A stretch of DNA of 6,939 nucleotides from Glaciecola sp038744645 (GTDB taxonomy: Bacteria; Pseudomonadota; Gammaproteobacteria; Enterobacterales; Alteromonadaceae), in assembly GCA_038744645.1 (NCBI GenBank), contig JBCDMA010000207.1:1-6939 (forward strand), read 5' to 3'. Within the stretch, counting starts at the first letter, position 1, and the number at the start of each line of letters is the position of its first letter. The notes beneath the pieces were generated by a model. The model did no database searches. It saw only the letters and a list, made by a program, of their open reading frames with translations, and had not been told where the DNA came from. A program made the translations under genes and the position numbers. Shown here one piece after another: positions 1-6,303 of this stretch.

Positions 1-1764
1 GATGCGTTCGAAAAATAACTCGGTCTCGCGTTTTACAGACTGTCTTAACGGAATATTAAAATTGGGGAACTCAAATACATCAGGGAAATGGTGTGGCAGA
101 TTACGAAGATACAACCATTGCCCAGCAAAGTTATCGGTAAGCGATTGTGCTTTTTCCGATTGCAGCATGCGCTGTAGTTGCTGCCGCAGTATTTTGGGCT
201 CACGCAATGTACCTTTTTGCGCTAAATCCATTAGCTCTTCATCGGGCAGACTGCTCCACAAAAAAAGAGCAAGACGCGCAGCAAACTCAAAATCATTCAT
301 TCGATACATGCTACCTGGGGCAATATGCTGAGGAGTAATCTCCTGAAGGTATAGAAAACCAGGTGACACCAGCAGCGCCTCAATCATCGAAGCAATGCTG
401 CCCCTAAAATCCATTTTCACCCTGGCATGCTCATACACGCGATACAGTGCTTGGACATCATCGTCATTCACCGGGCGTCGATACGCCTCTGTGGCCAGAT
501 TTGAGATGATTGTCTTGGCGCAATCCGTTTCTTGTGTCTTGTCTTGAGCCAGCGGATCGTCTGCGTCCGGTGAGCAAACAAATATCTTGCGAATACTCGG
601 CGTTTCACTTGTTTCTAGAGTCATCTGGTCAGTATTTGTTTCATCACTTACATCAAGCGGACCTATCACTTCTATTTCAAGCACATCACGCAAGAACGCA
701 GCCTGAGAGAACCGCGGTGACATATGGTAAGAAGGGACATTAACAGAGTGTACTCTGGCATTGTTAAGGACAAAATCTAAAGCCAAATCAGTAGGTGCTC
801 TATCGGGTAAAACGACGTAACTCGTCCCTTTCCTCACTGTCGGGACGTGTTCGGTGAGGGCTAAGCGTTTGCGAAACGTCATTCCGATGTTGTGGTTTCC
901 GGCTGCTAACTTGGTCTTGAAATGGTAACGATGGATATCCATGCGATCGACTTCGTTAGCAGTATTCGCGTTGATGAATCCCGCGATTTCATAGACCCCA
1001 GATACGGGCGCGTAAAAGTCAAAACTGCCCCCACCTCGAGAATCCAAAGGTAATTCATCGCTCATTCTAAGATCAAATGACGGCACGCCACTATTTTTGA
1101 CAGGACCATCTTTGGGGACCGAATGACTCTTTTTACTGGCGGCCTGCCCTGCTGTGCCTGTCGCCAGCTTGCTTACTTTGCCTGCGACAGATAAATATCG
1201 CTCCAATAAAGTCGTAGATACACCTAACACATCCGCATTGTTGTCAAAACCATAGCCAGAATCATCGCCAGGCAGTGATTGAGTGATATCAATATCCAAG
1301 TACAGCAAGTCCCTGACGGAATTGGCGTATTCACTGCGATTCAATCGTCGGATAGTAGCGCGTCCGGGATTAGGGTTACGCTCTGCGTAATTATCCAAGG
1401 AACTCTCAATCCATGACATGAGCAGCGTCTTTTGCTCGGGTGTGAGCTGCCGTTTGTCCGCTGGAGGCATATCGCCCATTACTTGTGATTTGAGTATCGC
1501 CTCCCAGAGCTTTTGATTTTTCCCATGTGCAATATCACTTACATCGATATCTTCAACCGACCACTGGCCTGAAAATTCATAATCATTATGGCAGCCTTCA
1601 CAGCGGTCATAAATCAGGTCATATACTTGTTTAGATGTCGGGCGTTCGTTTGTTGTTTGAGAAAAGGAAGTTGCGCTGAAAAGTAAGAGGAAAACAGTGC
1701 AAGCGATTGATGAACCAGGACGGACGCTTGGTTTGAACAAAAATTGGGCTATACCACGGTACAT
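1..1764 (-). CDS. Planctomycete-type cytochrome c protein with DUF1587, DUF1595 and DUF1592 domains (3' end outside window)
   Basis: The minus strand is open from the ATG at 1764-1762 to the window edge, giving 588 codons with no stop; the C-terminus is missing. Residues 1-35 look like a Sec signal peptide: a basic start, a hydrophobic stretch at about 19-30, and probable cleavage near SFS-Q at 33-36. A single c-type heme site, CEGCH, lies at 55-59. MPP at 99-101 supplies the likely axial methionine, and LTPEQ (107-111) follows, as is usual in this cytochrome class. RRLNRSEYANSVRDLL (139-154) is the start of a DUF1587 domain. Residues about 240-370 resemble a beta-rich insert. DUF1595-like sequence (AYRRPV, 427-432) spans about 412-475, and DUF1592-like sequence (RLALFLWSSLPDEEL, 497-511) starts near 487. 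From family knowledge, DUF1588 and DUF1585 should follow, giving roughly 750-850 residues, often with a DUF1552 gene beside it. The biochemical role is not established; exported electron transfer or oxidation is inferred. An AGAGAG sequence sits about 5 bases before the ATG. Confidence 0.9.
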   Translation of the reverse strand, partial: MYRGIAQFLFKPSVRPGSSIACTVFLLLFSATSFSQTTNERPTSKQVYDLIYDRCEGCHNDYEFSGQWSVEDIDVSDIAHGKNQKLWEAILKSQVMGDMPPADKRQLTPEQKTLLMSWIESSLDNYAERNPNPGRATIRRLNRSEYANSVRDLLYLDIDITQSLPGDDSGYGFDNNADVLGVSTTLLERYLSVAGKVSKLATGTAGQAASKKSHSVPKDGPVKNSGVPSFDLRMSDELPLDSRGGGSFDFYAPVSGVYEIAGFINANTANEVDRMDIHRYHFKTKLAAGNHNIGMTFRKRLALTEHVPTVRKGTSYVVLPDRAPTDLALDFVLNNARVHSVNVPSYHMSPRFSQAAFLRDVLEIEVIGPLDVSDETNTDQMTLETSETPSIRKIFVCSPDADDPLAQDKTQETDCAKTIISNLATEAYRRPVNDDDVQALYRVYEHARVKMDFRGSIASMIEALLVSPGFLYLQEITPQHIAPGSMYRMNDFEFAARLALFLWSSLPDEELMDLAQKGTLREPKILRQQLQRMLQSEKAQSLTDNFAGQWLYLRNLPHHFPDVFEFPNFNIPLRQSVKRETELFFERI

Positions 1765-2000
1765 TTGCACTCTCTTTGCGCAATATCGAGTTTTAATACA
1801 CGATTTAAGATCATTCTGAATACAGGAGCATCTATCGTGCCAAAACTTGTCCATATGGTCAGGTATTTAGACGAGACTGTTTAATCGATCATTGTGGATT
1901 TATCTTCCAGAGCAATTTGCGATAAAACGCTTAAAACTTTGGGTCTAAGTATTCATTGATTCAAATATGTAGAGGTGGGTTGGTATATAAGCGATTAAAA
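1765..2000. other. Divergent intergenic region, no gene recognised
   Basis: This is the left part of the 308-bp gap between the cytochrome gene (minus strand) and vapB (plus strand). It is AT-rich and has several stops in all frames I followed. It should contain the cytochrome promoter, but I could not find a convincing -35/-10 pair on the minus strand. I also saw no tRNA, terminator hairpin or riboswitch-like structure. Confidence 0.6.
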
Positions 2001-2048
2001 TGTATATCCAATTGACATATCCAACCCAAAGATTACAATGGATATACA
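2001..2048. promoter_or_regulatory. Probable VapBC operator: 10-bp inverted repeat around the vapB promoter
   Basis: TGTATATCCA at 2001-2010 is the exact reverse complement of TGGATATACA at 2039-2048, with 28 bases between the arms. A further direct half-site, CATATCC (2016-2022), echoes TATATCC (2003-2009) with a 13-base period. The arms bracket the promoter. VapB antitoxins carry an AbrB-type DNA-binding domain, and VapBC complexes typically bind inverted repeats over their own promoter, so autorepression through this site is a well-supported inference. The symmetry is seen directly; the binding is not. Confidence 0.7.
2012..2039 (+). promoter_or_regulatory. Sigma70 promoter of vapBC
   Basis: A perfect -35 hexamer TTGACA (2012-2017) is followed after 16 bases by TACAAT (2034-2039), which matches the -10 consensus at five of six positions. 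Transcription would start near 2046, leaving a short leader of about 27 bases. The right operator arm begins on the last base of the -10 element and covers the probable start site, so a bound repressor would block RNA polymerase. Confidence 0.7.
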
Positions 2049-2072
2049 ACTTGTATAGAGAGAAGGTGGGCC

Positions 2073-2312
2073 ATGTCTAACACCGTTAGAACGACTATTT
2101 TTAAAAGCAACAAATCACAAGCTGTTCGGCTTCCTAAGGCGGTCGAAATGCCAAAAAACATCAAAAATGTGGACATAGTTGCTCAGGGCAATAATCGTAT
2201 TATTAGCCCTGCTGGTACAGCTTGGGATGCATGGTTTGAAGGAGAAAGCGTTTCTGATGACTTTATGGGGAACAGAGACCAGCCAATACCTCAAGAAAGA
2301 GAATGTTTTTGA
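2073..2312 (+). CDS. vapB: VapB-family antitoxin (AbrB/SpoVT-like DNA-binding domain)
   Basis: This is a 79-residue type II antitoxin expected to bind and inhibit the VapC ribonuclease encoded next to it, and to repress the operon through its N-terminal domain. NKSQAVRLPK (13-22), with the surrounding strands to about residue 48, is the characteristic swapped-hairpin AbrB motif. The C-terminal tail has W51, W54, F55 and F64, then RDQP and QERECF at the end. It resembles from memory the enterobacterial VapB (Salmonella LT2/Shigella MvpA type), which ends in a similar QEREGF, and should be the toxin-neutralising segment. AAGGTG at 2063-2068 is a good ribosome binding site four bases before the ATG. 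The stop overlaps the likely vapC start by one base. Length is typical of the family and I see no damage. Confidence 0.92.
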   Translation: MSNTVRTTIFKSNKSQAVRLPKAVEMPKNIKNVDIVAQGNNRIISPAGTAWDAWFEGESVSDDFMGNRDQPIPQERECF

Positions 2313-2725
2313 TGCTTAAGTACATGCTTGACACAGATATGTGTATCTACACGATAAAACGTAAACCAACGCATGTCAGGCGGTTGTTTAACGCGCATAT
2401 AGGTCAACTTTGCATTTCGAGTGTTACTTGGGGGGAGTTGGTTCATGGAGCAGAGAAGTCTGAGCAAGTCGCACGAAACTTAAATAATATCGAGGGATTC
2501 GGGGCACGTTTAGAGGTACTGGATTTTACAATGGAATCAGCAACACATTTTGGGCAGATAAGAGCACATCTTGAATTGTCTGGTCAAACAATCGGAGCGT
2601 ACGATTTAATGATCGCCGGCCACGCGAGAAGTTTGGGTCTGGTGCTGATAACTAACAATATCAATGAATTCAAAAGAGTCGACGGCCTTCGTTGTGAAAA
2701 CTGGCTGACAAATGACGAAGGATAA
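2312..2725 (+). CDS. vapC: VapC-family PIN-domain ribonuclease toxin
   Basis: A 137-residue PIN-domain endoribonuclease toxin. The acidic metal-binding residues are visible: D7 and D9 in MLDTD, E42 in SSVTWGELVHGAEKS, D98 in YDLMIAGHA, and the closing TNN at 114-116 with E119. It resembles the Salmonella/Shigella VapC (MvpT) subtype along most of its length; that subtype is known to cleave initiator tRNA-fMet in the anticodon loop, so the same target is a reasonable inference here. The start is taken at 2312, where TGATG joins the vapB stop to the vapC ATG and gives the family-typical beginning MLKYMLDTD. An in-frame ATG at 2303 would add three residues (MFL) and cannot be excluded. The AAGAAAGAG run at 2293-2301 could serve either start. 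All key residues are intact, so the toxin is probably active and held in check by VapB through translational coupling. Confidence 0.93.
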   Translation: MLKYMLDTDMCIYTIKRKPTHVRRLFNAHIGQLCISSVTWGELVHGAEKSEQVARNLNNIEGFGARLEVLDFTMESATHFGQIRAHLELSGQTIGAYDLMIAGHARSLGLVLITNNINEFKRVDGLRCENWLTNDEG

Positions 2726-2936
2726 AAATAGAAGTTATGATTCGCCAATCAAAATAAGTCAAACTCATCTCACGCTTGAGTATTATTGAAAATCTCTTGA
2801 CATGTCTTTGAATCGTTACGCAAAAAAATAAAACGTTTTGAGACAAATCAACGCGCTAGTCGGTTTTTTATTGCAACAACAATGTAGTAACTAATATAGT
2901 GATGCTGGCTAACTTAAATGGCAGGTTGCAAGCTCG
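2726..2936. other. Intergenic leader between vapC and the GGDEF-EAL gene
   Basis: A 211-base AT-rich gap with no gene. It contains a perfect AAAACGTTTT palindrome (2830-2839) and a T6 run (2864-2869). I could not fold a stable stem directly before the T-run, so no intrinsic terminator is called for vapBC. There is no match to the conserved cores of c-di-GMP (GEMM) riboswitches that I recognise, although the next gene is in that pathway. Confidence 0.5.
2871..2900 (+). promoter_or_regulatory. Candidate sigma70 promoter for the GGDEF-EAL gene
   Basis: TTGCAA (2871-2876) and TATAGT (2895-2900) are separated by 18 bases, and each is close to the sigma70 consensus. Transcription would begin near 2907, about 30 bases before the ATG. 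A perfect TTGACA also occurs at 2797-2802, but nothing resembling a -10 lies at the right distance from it. This is a prediction from hexamers only. Confidence 0.35.
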
Positions 2937-5345
2937 ATGACGTTCAGCCGAACACTAACAGCTAGGTTGTTATATAGAAGCGTTTTTGTCCTTTTTTTCA
3001 TGGGGATCCTCATGGCTTCCTTGTTGGTAACATTTGATTTAAAACACCAAGGAGATGTCATTGAAAAAAGTATCGAAGACATCGCAAACACATCAATCAG
3101 CTCCGCAAATGAAATTGCATGGCGAGCCTCCAAGCAAGACGCGGAGCTGTTAATCAATGGTTTATCAAATCACATTTTTATTGTAAGCGCTTCAATTTCA
3201 ACAGAATATGGCGAAGTACTATCAGAATATACCGCACCCTCTAGCTCAGAACTCACAGCCGAAAATAAGTTTTTATCACTGTTCGTCGAGCGTTATCAGG
3301 AAAAGTCATATTCCCTAAATAGGTCGGTCCAAGGTGATCGTAGAAACGTCGGTAATTTGTTACTACTTATAGACAATCACCTTGCATTAGAGGGTCTTTA
3401 CAAACGTACAGTCACTATTTTTACGCTGAGCTTATTGAGCTTCGCTGCGTTGACTCTCGCGTTGGGATTTATTTACCACTTTAAATTGACTCGTCCTTTA
3501 ACTGCGCTCGCCAAGTACTTTAATAAAATAGATACAAAAACACTTAAATCACAGTTTTTGCCAAATGGACACCATTGCGAAAGTGAGTTTTCTTTAATCA
3601 TTGATTCTGCAAATGCAATGTTAAAAGAAATCACGGCAGGCCAGACGCTGGTTAATGAGCAAAACCAACGCTTACGCTTGATTCTAGATACTGCTGACAC
3701 CATCATCTTTGCAATCAATCAAAGCAACAAGATTATTTTTGCAAACAATTCGACATCGACCTTTCTCGGTAAGTCAAATGAGGCGATAAGGCATCACTGT
3801 ATCGATGATTTGATATTACCTGTCGATGAGCACCTTTTTAAAATGATTCAGGCCTTTGTAAAAAGTGAAGCATCGCGCACAGAGCAAACCTCAGAAACCA
3901 AAAATGCAAATAGTCAAAAACGCACTCTACAAATCTCTTTGGTGAAATTTTTAAATGATGGTGAACAAAATGTTCTGGTAACAGCGCTTGACGTTACAGA
4001 AAAAGTGCGTGCCGAAGCCAAAGTTGAACAGTTGGCTTATTTTGATGTATTAACTGGCCTACCCAATCGCAATAATGTCATAGAGTTACTTGAAACAGAA
4101 TTTGTACACCCGAACGAAATTGGCATTGCATTGTTAGCCGACATTGATAATTTTAGACGAATAAATGAGTCCGTTGGTCATCAAACAGGCGATGGTATTA
4201 TTAAACACATCGCGTTAAATCTGATCGGTTCATTTCATCATGAAGCTACTATTGCGCGAATAAATGCCGACGAATTCTTCTGTGTATTTAAACAGACCTT
4301 TGACGATGATGCTGTTGCTCAAAAACAAGCAATCATACTTGCAGAAAAGGTGAGAAAATGTATTGCGCATCCTATCACTGTACAAGATATTACTTACACG
4401 CTCACTGCGAGCCTTGGGGTTGTTTGTTTTGATCGCTACTCAGATGGGGACATCATAATTCAGCATGCTGAGACGGCGATGCACGAGGCAAAACGCCAGG
4501 GCAAAAACAGAATAATGCTGTTTCAGGGCGCAATGGTAGCGCGTGCGGTATCTGTGCTTGAACTCGAGCACAAAATAAAGCATGCAATTGAAAATGACGA
4601 GTTCTTTTTTATGTTGCAACCTATCTTTTGTGGCCTAACCCGGCAAATAAAGAGCGCCGAAGTATTAATTCGTTGGCAACATAAAGATCGGATTGTTCCG
4701 CCGACAGATTTTATCCCGTTTCTTGAAGAGAGTAACCTCATCATAGAGGTGGGTGACAAACTGCTTCATCAGGTATTTAAATTTCTAAAAACATTAATAG
4801 CATCGGGCAATCTTCCAACCGACTTTGTACTAGCGATAAATTTGAGCGTTAAGCAGATAGCACGCATAGATTTTGTTGACTCTATCAAATCGCTGTTAAA
4901 AAAGTATGGAGTTTGTGGAGAGTTGATTGAATTTGAGATCACTGAAGGAGCTGCCATTGAAAACAAAAAAGATACTATTGAAAAAATTAAACAGCTTGGC
5001 GACGTCGGTATTCGATTTTCGATTGACGATTTCGGCACTGGGTATTCATCGTTAAGTTATCTTCAGGACCTACCGATTCGAAAACTCAAAATTGACAGAT
5101 CTTTCATCTCGGGCATTGAGAACAATTTACAAAGCAAAAATCTGGTAAGGGCCATTATTCAATTGTCGCAAAACCTTGAACTTGATGTCGTTGCAGAGGG
5201 TGTTGAGACGGCAGAGCAAGCAAACTGGCTGACCAAAAACGGCTCTGTATTAATGCAGGGCTATTATTTTGAAAGGCCGCTGCCCATCGATAAATTTAAA
5301 AGTCAGTACTGTTTAAAACGCACCACGGCACAACAAGCACTCTGA
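2937..5345 (+). CDS. Membrane PAS-GGDEF-EAL protein, probable c-di-GMP phosphodiesterase
   Basis: This 802-residue inner-membrane signalling protein probably hydrolyses cyclic di-GMP to pGpG. TM1 is about 13-34 and TM2 about 157-180; the periplasmic sensor between them (about 35-156) belongs to no family I can name. A HAMP-like linker (LTRPL at 184-188) follows, then a short helical stretch and a PAS domain at about 243-355. The GGDEF domain (about 362-528) keeps its opening DVLTGLPNR (370-378) and DIDNF (402-406). Its signature, however, is NADEF (443-447) instead of GGDEF, and the RxxD inhibitory site is missing, so cyclase activity is unlikely. The EAL domain (about 540-785) has E575 in EVL, N635, E667, E670, D697-D698 in DDFGTGYSSL, K718, E754 in AEGVE and Q774 in QGY. 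All are expected catalytic or metal-binding residues, so an active phosphodiesterase is predicted. The ribosome binding site is weak (AGG at 2923-2925, 11 bases upstream), but this ATG gives a sensible N-terminus before TM1. Confidence 0.93.
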   Translation: MTFSRTLTARLLYRSVFVLFFMGILMASLLVTFDLKHQGDVIEKSIEDIANTSISSANEIAWRASKQDAELLINGLSNHIFIVSASISTEYGEVLSEYTAPSSSELTAENKFLSLFVERYQEKSYSLNRSVQGDRRNVGNLLLLIDNHLALEGLYKRTVTIFTLSLLSFAALTLALGFIYHFKLTRPLTALAKYFNKIDTKTLKSQFLPNGHHCESEFSLIIDSANAMLKEITAGQTLVNEQNQRLRLILDTADTIIFAINQSNKIIFANNSTSTFLGKSNEAIRHHCIDDLILPVDEHLFKMIQAFVKSEASRTEQTSETKNANSQKRTLQISLVKFLNDGEQNVLVTALDVTEKVRAEAKVEQLAYFDVLTGLPNRNNVIELLETEFVHPNEIGIALLADIDNFRRINESVGHQTGDGIIKHIALNLIGSFHHEATIARINADEFFCVFKQTFDDDAVAQKQAIILAEKVRKCIAHPITVQDITYTLTASLGVVCFDRYSDGDIIIQHAETAMHEAKRQGKNRIMLFQGAMVARAVSVLELEHKIKHAIENDEFFFMLQPIFCGLTRQIKSAEVLIRWQHKDRIVPPTDFIPFLEESNLIIEVGDKLLHQVFKFLKTLIASGNLPTDFVLAINLSVKQIARIDFVDSIKSLLKKYGVCGELIEFEITEGAAIENKKDTIEKIKQLGDVGIRFSIDDFGTGYSSLSYLQDLPIRKLKIDRSFISGIENNLQSKNLVRAIIQLSQNLELDVVAEGVETAEQANWLTKNGSVLMQGYYFERPLPIDKFKSQYCLKRTTAQQAL

Positions 5346-5375
5346 ACTGAATAGTTGCACTAGAATTGAACTGCC

Positions 5376-6248
5376 CTATTGTAATAGCGGCAAAATCGGT
5401 TTTGCTTTATGTTTACTGAGCACCTCAGCAATGGCTCCGTTTCTATGCAGTTCTATCACTGCAGTATCAAACTGTTTAGCAAACTCTAGTGCATTGTCAC
5501 TGGTGTCGTCGTGGAGAAACAGTGTTTTGGCAAAGCCAATATGAACGGACTCATTGCGTTTTGATGTAGTAATTCTAATTATTTTATTCGCGTTTGCCGC
5601 GAGACTATTTTCAGTGCGTTCCAACATTTGTTGAAAAACTAAACGCTCAAGTATCGTACAATCTGTAATTCTGTCTTTCACACTTAAAAAGGCTAACTCA
5701 ACATCAGGGAATTCAAAATAATTAATGCCTTGAATGCTGCGATGATGATTCTTCGAATTCGCCCAACCATCATATCCTGCAACGGTTCCTATTTTTAAGC
5801 CTCTGTAGTCCTCGGGCCAATTACTGTCAGTTTCAATCTCAGTTAGATGATGACAAACCAATACCACCTCTTCTAAAAACAATGGATAGCTGAACGGAAA
5901 CATAAAATCATGACGATTTGGGATAAAGTATGTGCCAACGAGTCCAAAAACGTTTCCTTCTCTAAGCTGTTGTTTTCCATGGTGCCATTCACCAGACACT
6001 TTGATAATATCAAATTCCTTCATTGACTCATCAATTAAGCTAATCAGTTCAGGCAATACGCCCATAAGCACATCGTCTTTCTTGTACGAATAAGGTGGAT
6101 ATGCTTCATCAAAAAAAAGTGTTACGCTCTTTGCTTGGTTGGAGGCGGTAGTTTCAGTATTCTGTGTTGAATGTGCTTGACCATAAACAATTATTATCAA
6201 TAGCAAAATGATGAATGTTTTCGCCAAGAAGGTAGATTGACCAGGCAT
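5376..6248 (-). CDS. Periplasmic solute-binding protein, family 3-like
   Basis: A 290-residue exported protein with the fold signature of family 3 (amino-acid-type) solute-binding proteins. Residues 1-27 form a signal peptide with a strong hydrophobic core (about 11-21) and probable cleavage after AHS (25-27). The first lobe opens with FDEAYPPYSY (46-55) and GVLPEL (63-68). REGNVFGLVGTYF (96-108) followed by R112 and FSYPL (119-123) matches the usual hinge-side pattern, and LKIGTVAGYDG (151-161) begins the second lobe. The C-terminal helix with LHRNGAIAEVLSKH (267-280) is also typical. C131 and C197 could form a disulfide, which is only a guess. No permease or ATPase gene is adjacent, so it may serve sensing instead of transport; the ligand cannot be predicted. 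It ends 30 bp from the convergent GGDEF-EAL gene. GAAAG about 8 bases upstream is a modest ribosome binding site. Confidence 0.85.
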   Translation of the reverse strand: MPGQSTFLAKTFIILLLIIIVYGQAHSTQNTETTASNQAKSVTLFFDEAYPPYSYKKDDVLMGVLPELISLIDESMKEFDIIKVSGEWHHGKQQLREGNVFGLVGTYFIPNRHDFMFPFSYPLFLEEVVLVCHHLTEIETDSNWPEDYRGLKIGTVAGYDGWANSKNHHRSIQGINYFEFPDVELAFLSVKDRITDCTILERLVFQQMLERTENSLAANANKIIRITTSKRNESVHIGFAKTLFLHDDTSDNALEFAKQFDTAVIELHRNGAIAEVLSKHKAKPILPLLQ

Positions 6249-6266
6249 TGGATAACTTTCTATTCT
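6237..6266 (+). promoter_or_regulatory. Candidate promoter for the rightmost binding-protein gene
   Basis: TTGACC (6237-6242) and TATTCT (6261-6266) are separated by 18 bases. The -35 lies inside the first codons of the divergent gene, which is possible because only 52 bp separate the two starts. This is a hexamer-based prediction. Confidence 0.3.
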
Positions 6267-6291
6267 TTATGTTTCATCAAGAGTGTAACAA
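6264..6291 (-). promoter_or_regulatory. Candidate promoter for the minus-strand binding-protein gene
   Basis: On the minus strand, TTGTTA (6291-6286) is followed after 16 bases by TAAAGA (6269-6264). If both this and the plus-strand candidate are real, their -10 elements share three base pairs and the two promoters would compete. The -10 match is poor, so this is weak. Confidence 0.22.
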
Positions 6292-6303
6292 GGCTAAATC
6301 TTG
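6290..6303 (+). promoter_or_regulatory. Ribosome binding site and TTG start that fix the rightmost gene's N-terminus
   Basis: AAGG at 6290-6293 lies seven bases before TTG at 6301-6303. An in-frame TAA at 6295-6297 rules out any start further upstream, and the next in-frame ATG is at 6481, beyond the signal peptide. TTG is therefore the best-supported start. Confidence 0.75.

Noticed and set aside
2..743. Three plus-strand ORFs of 63-109 codons (2-331, 147-338, 510-743)
   Set aside because: They lie inside the long minus-strand cytochrome gene, have cysteine/serine/arginine-rich low-quality translations, and show no ribosome binding sites or recognisable motifs.
2797..2802. Perfect TTGACA as the main promoter of the GGDEF-EAL gene
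   Set aside because: No acceptable -10 hexamer is present 16-18 bases downstream.
2830..2869. AAAACGTTTT palindrome and T6 run as a vapBC terminator
   Set aside because: The palindrome is only 10 bp with no loop and is 24 bases before the T-run; no GC-rich stem abuts the T-run.
2726..2936. c-di-GMP riboswitch before the GGDEF-EAL gene
   Set aside because: No conserved GEMM-type core or paired helices were recognisable in the leader.
1765..2936. vapBC as part of a mobile element
   Set aside because: No transposase, integrase, tRNA-type attachment site or flanking direct repeats could be seen.
2909..5038. Minus-strand ORFs of 78-89 codons opposite the GGDEF-EAL gene
   Set aside because: They are antisense shadows of a well-supported 802-codon gene and show no motif.
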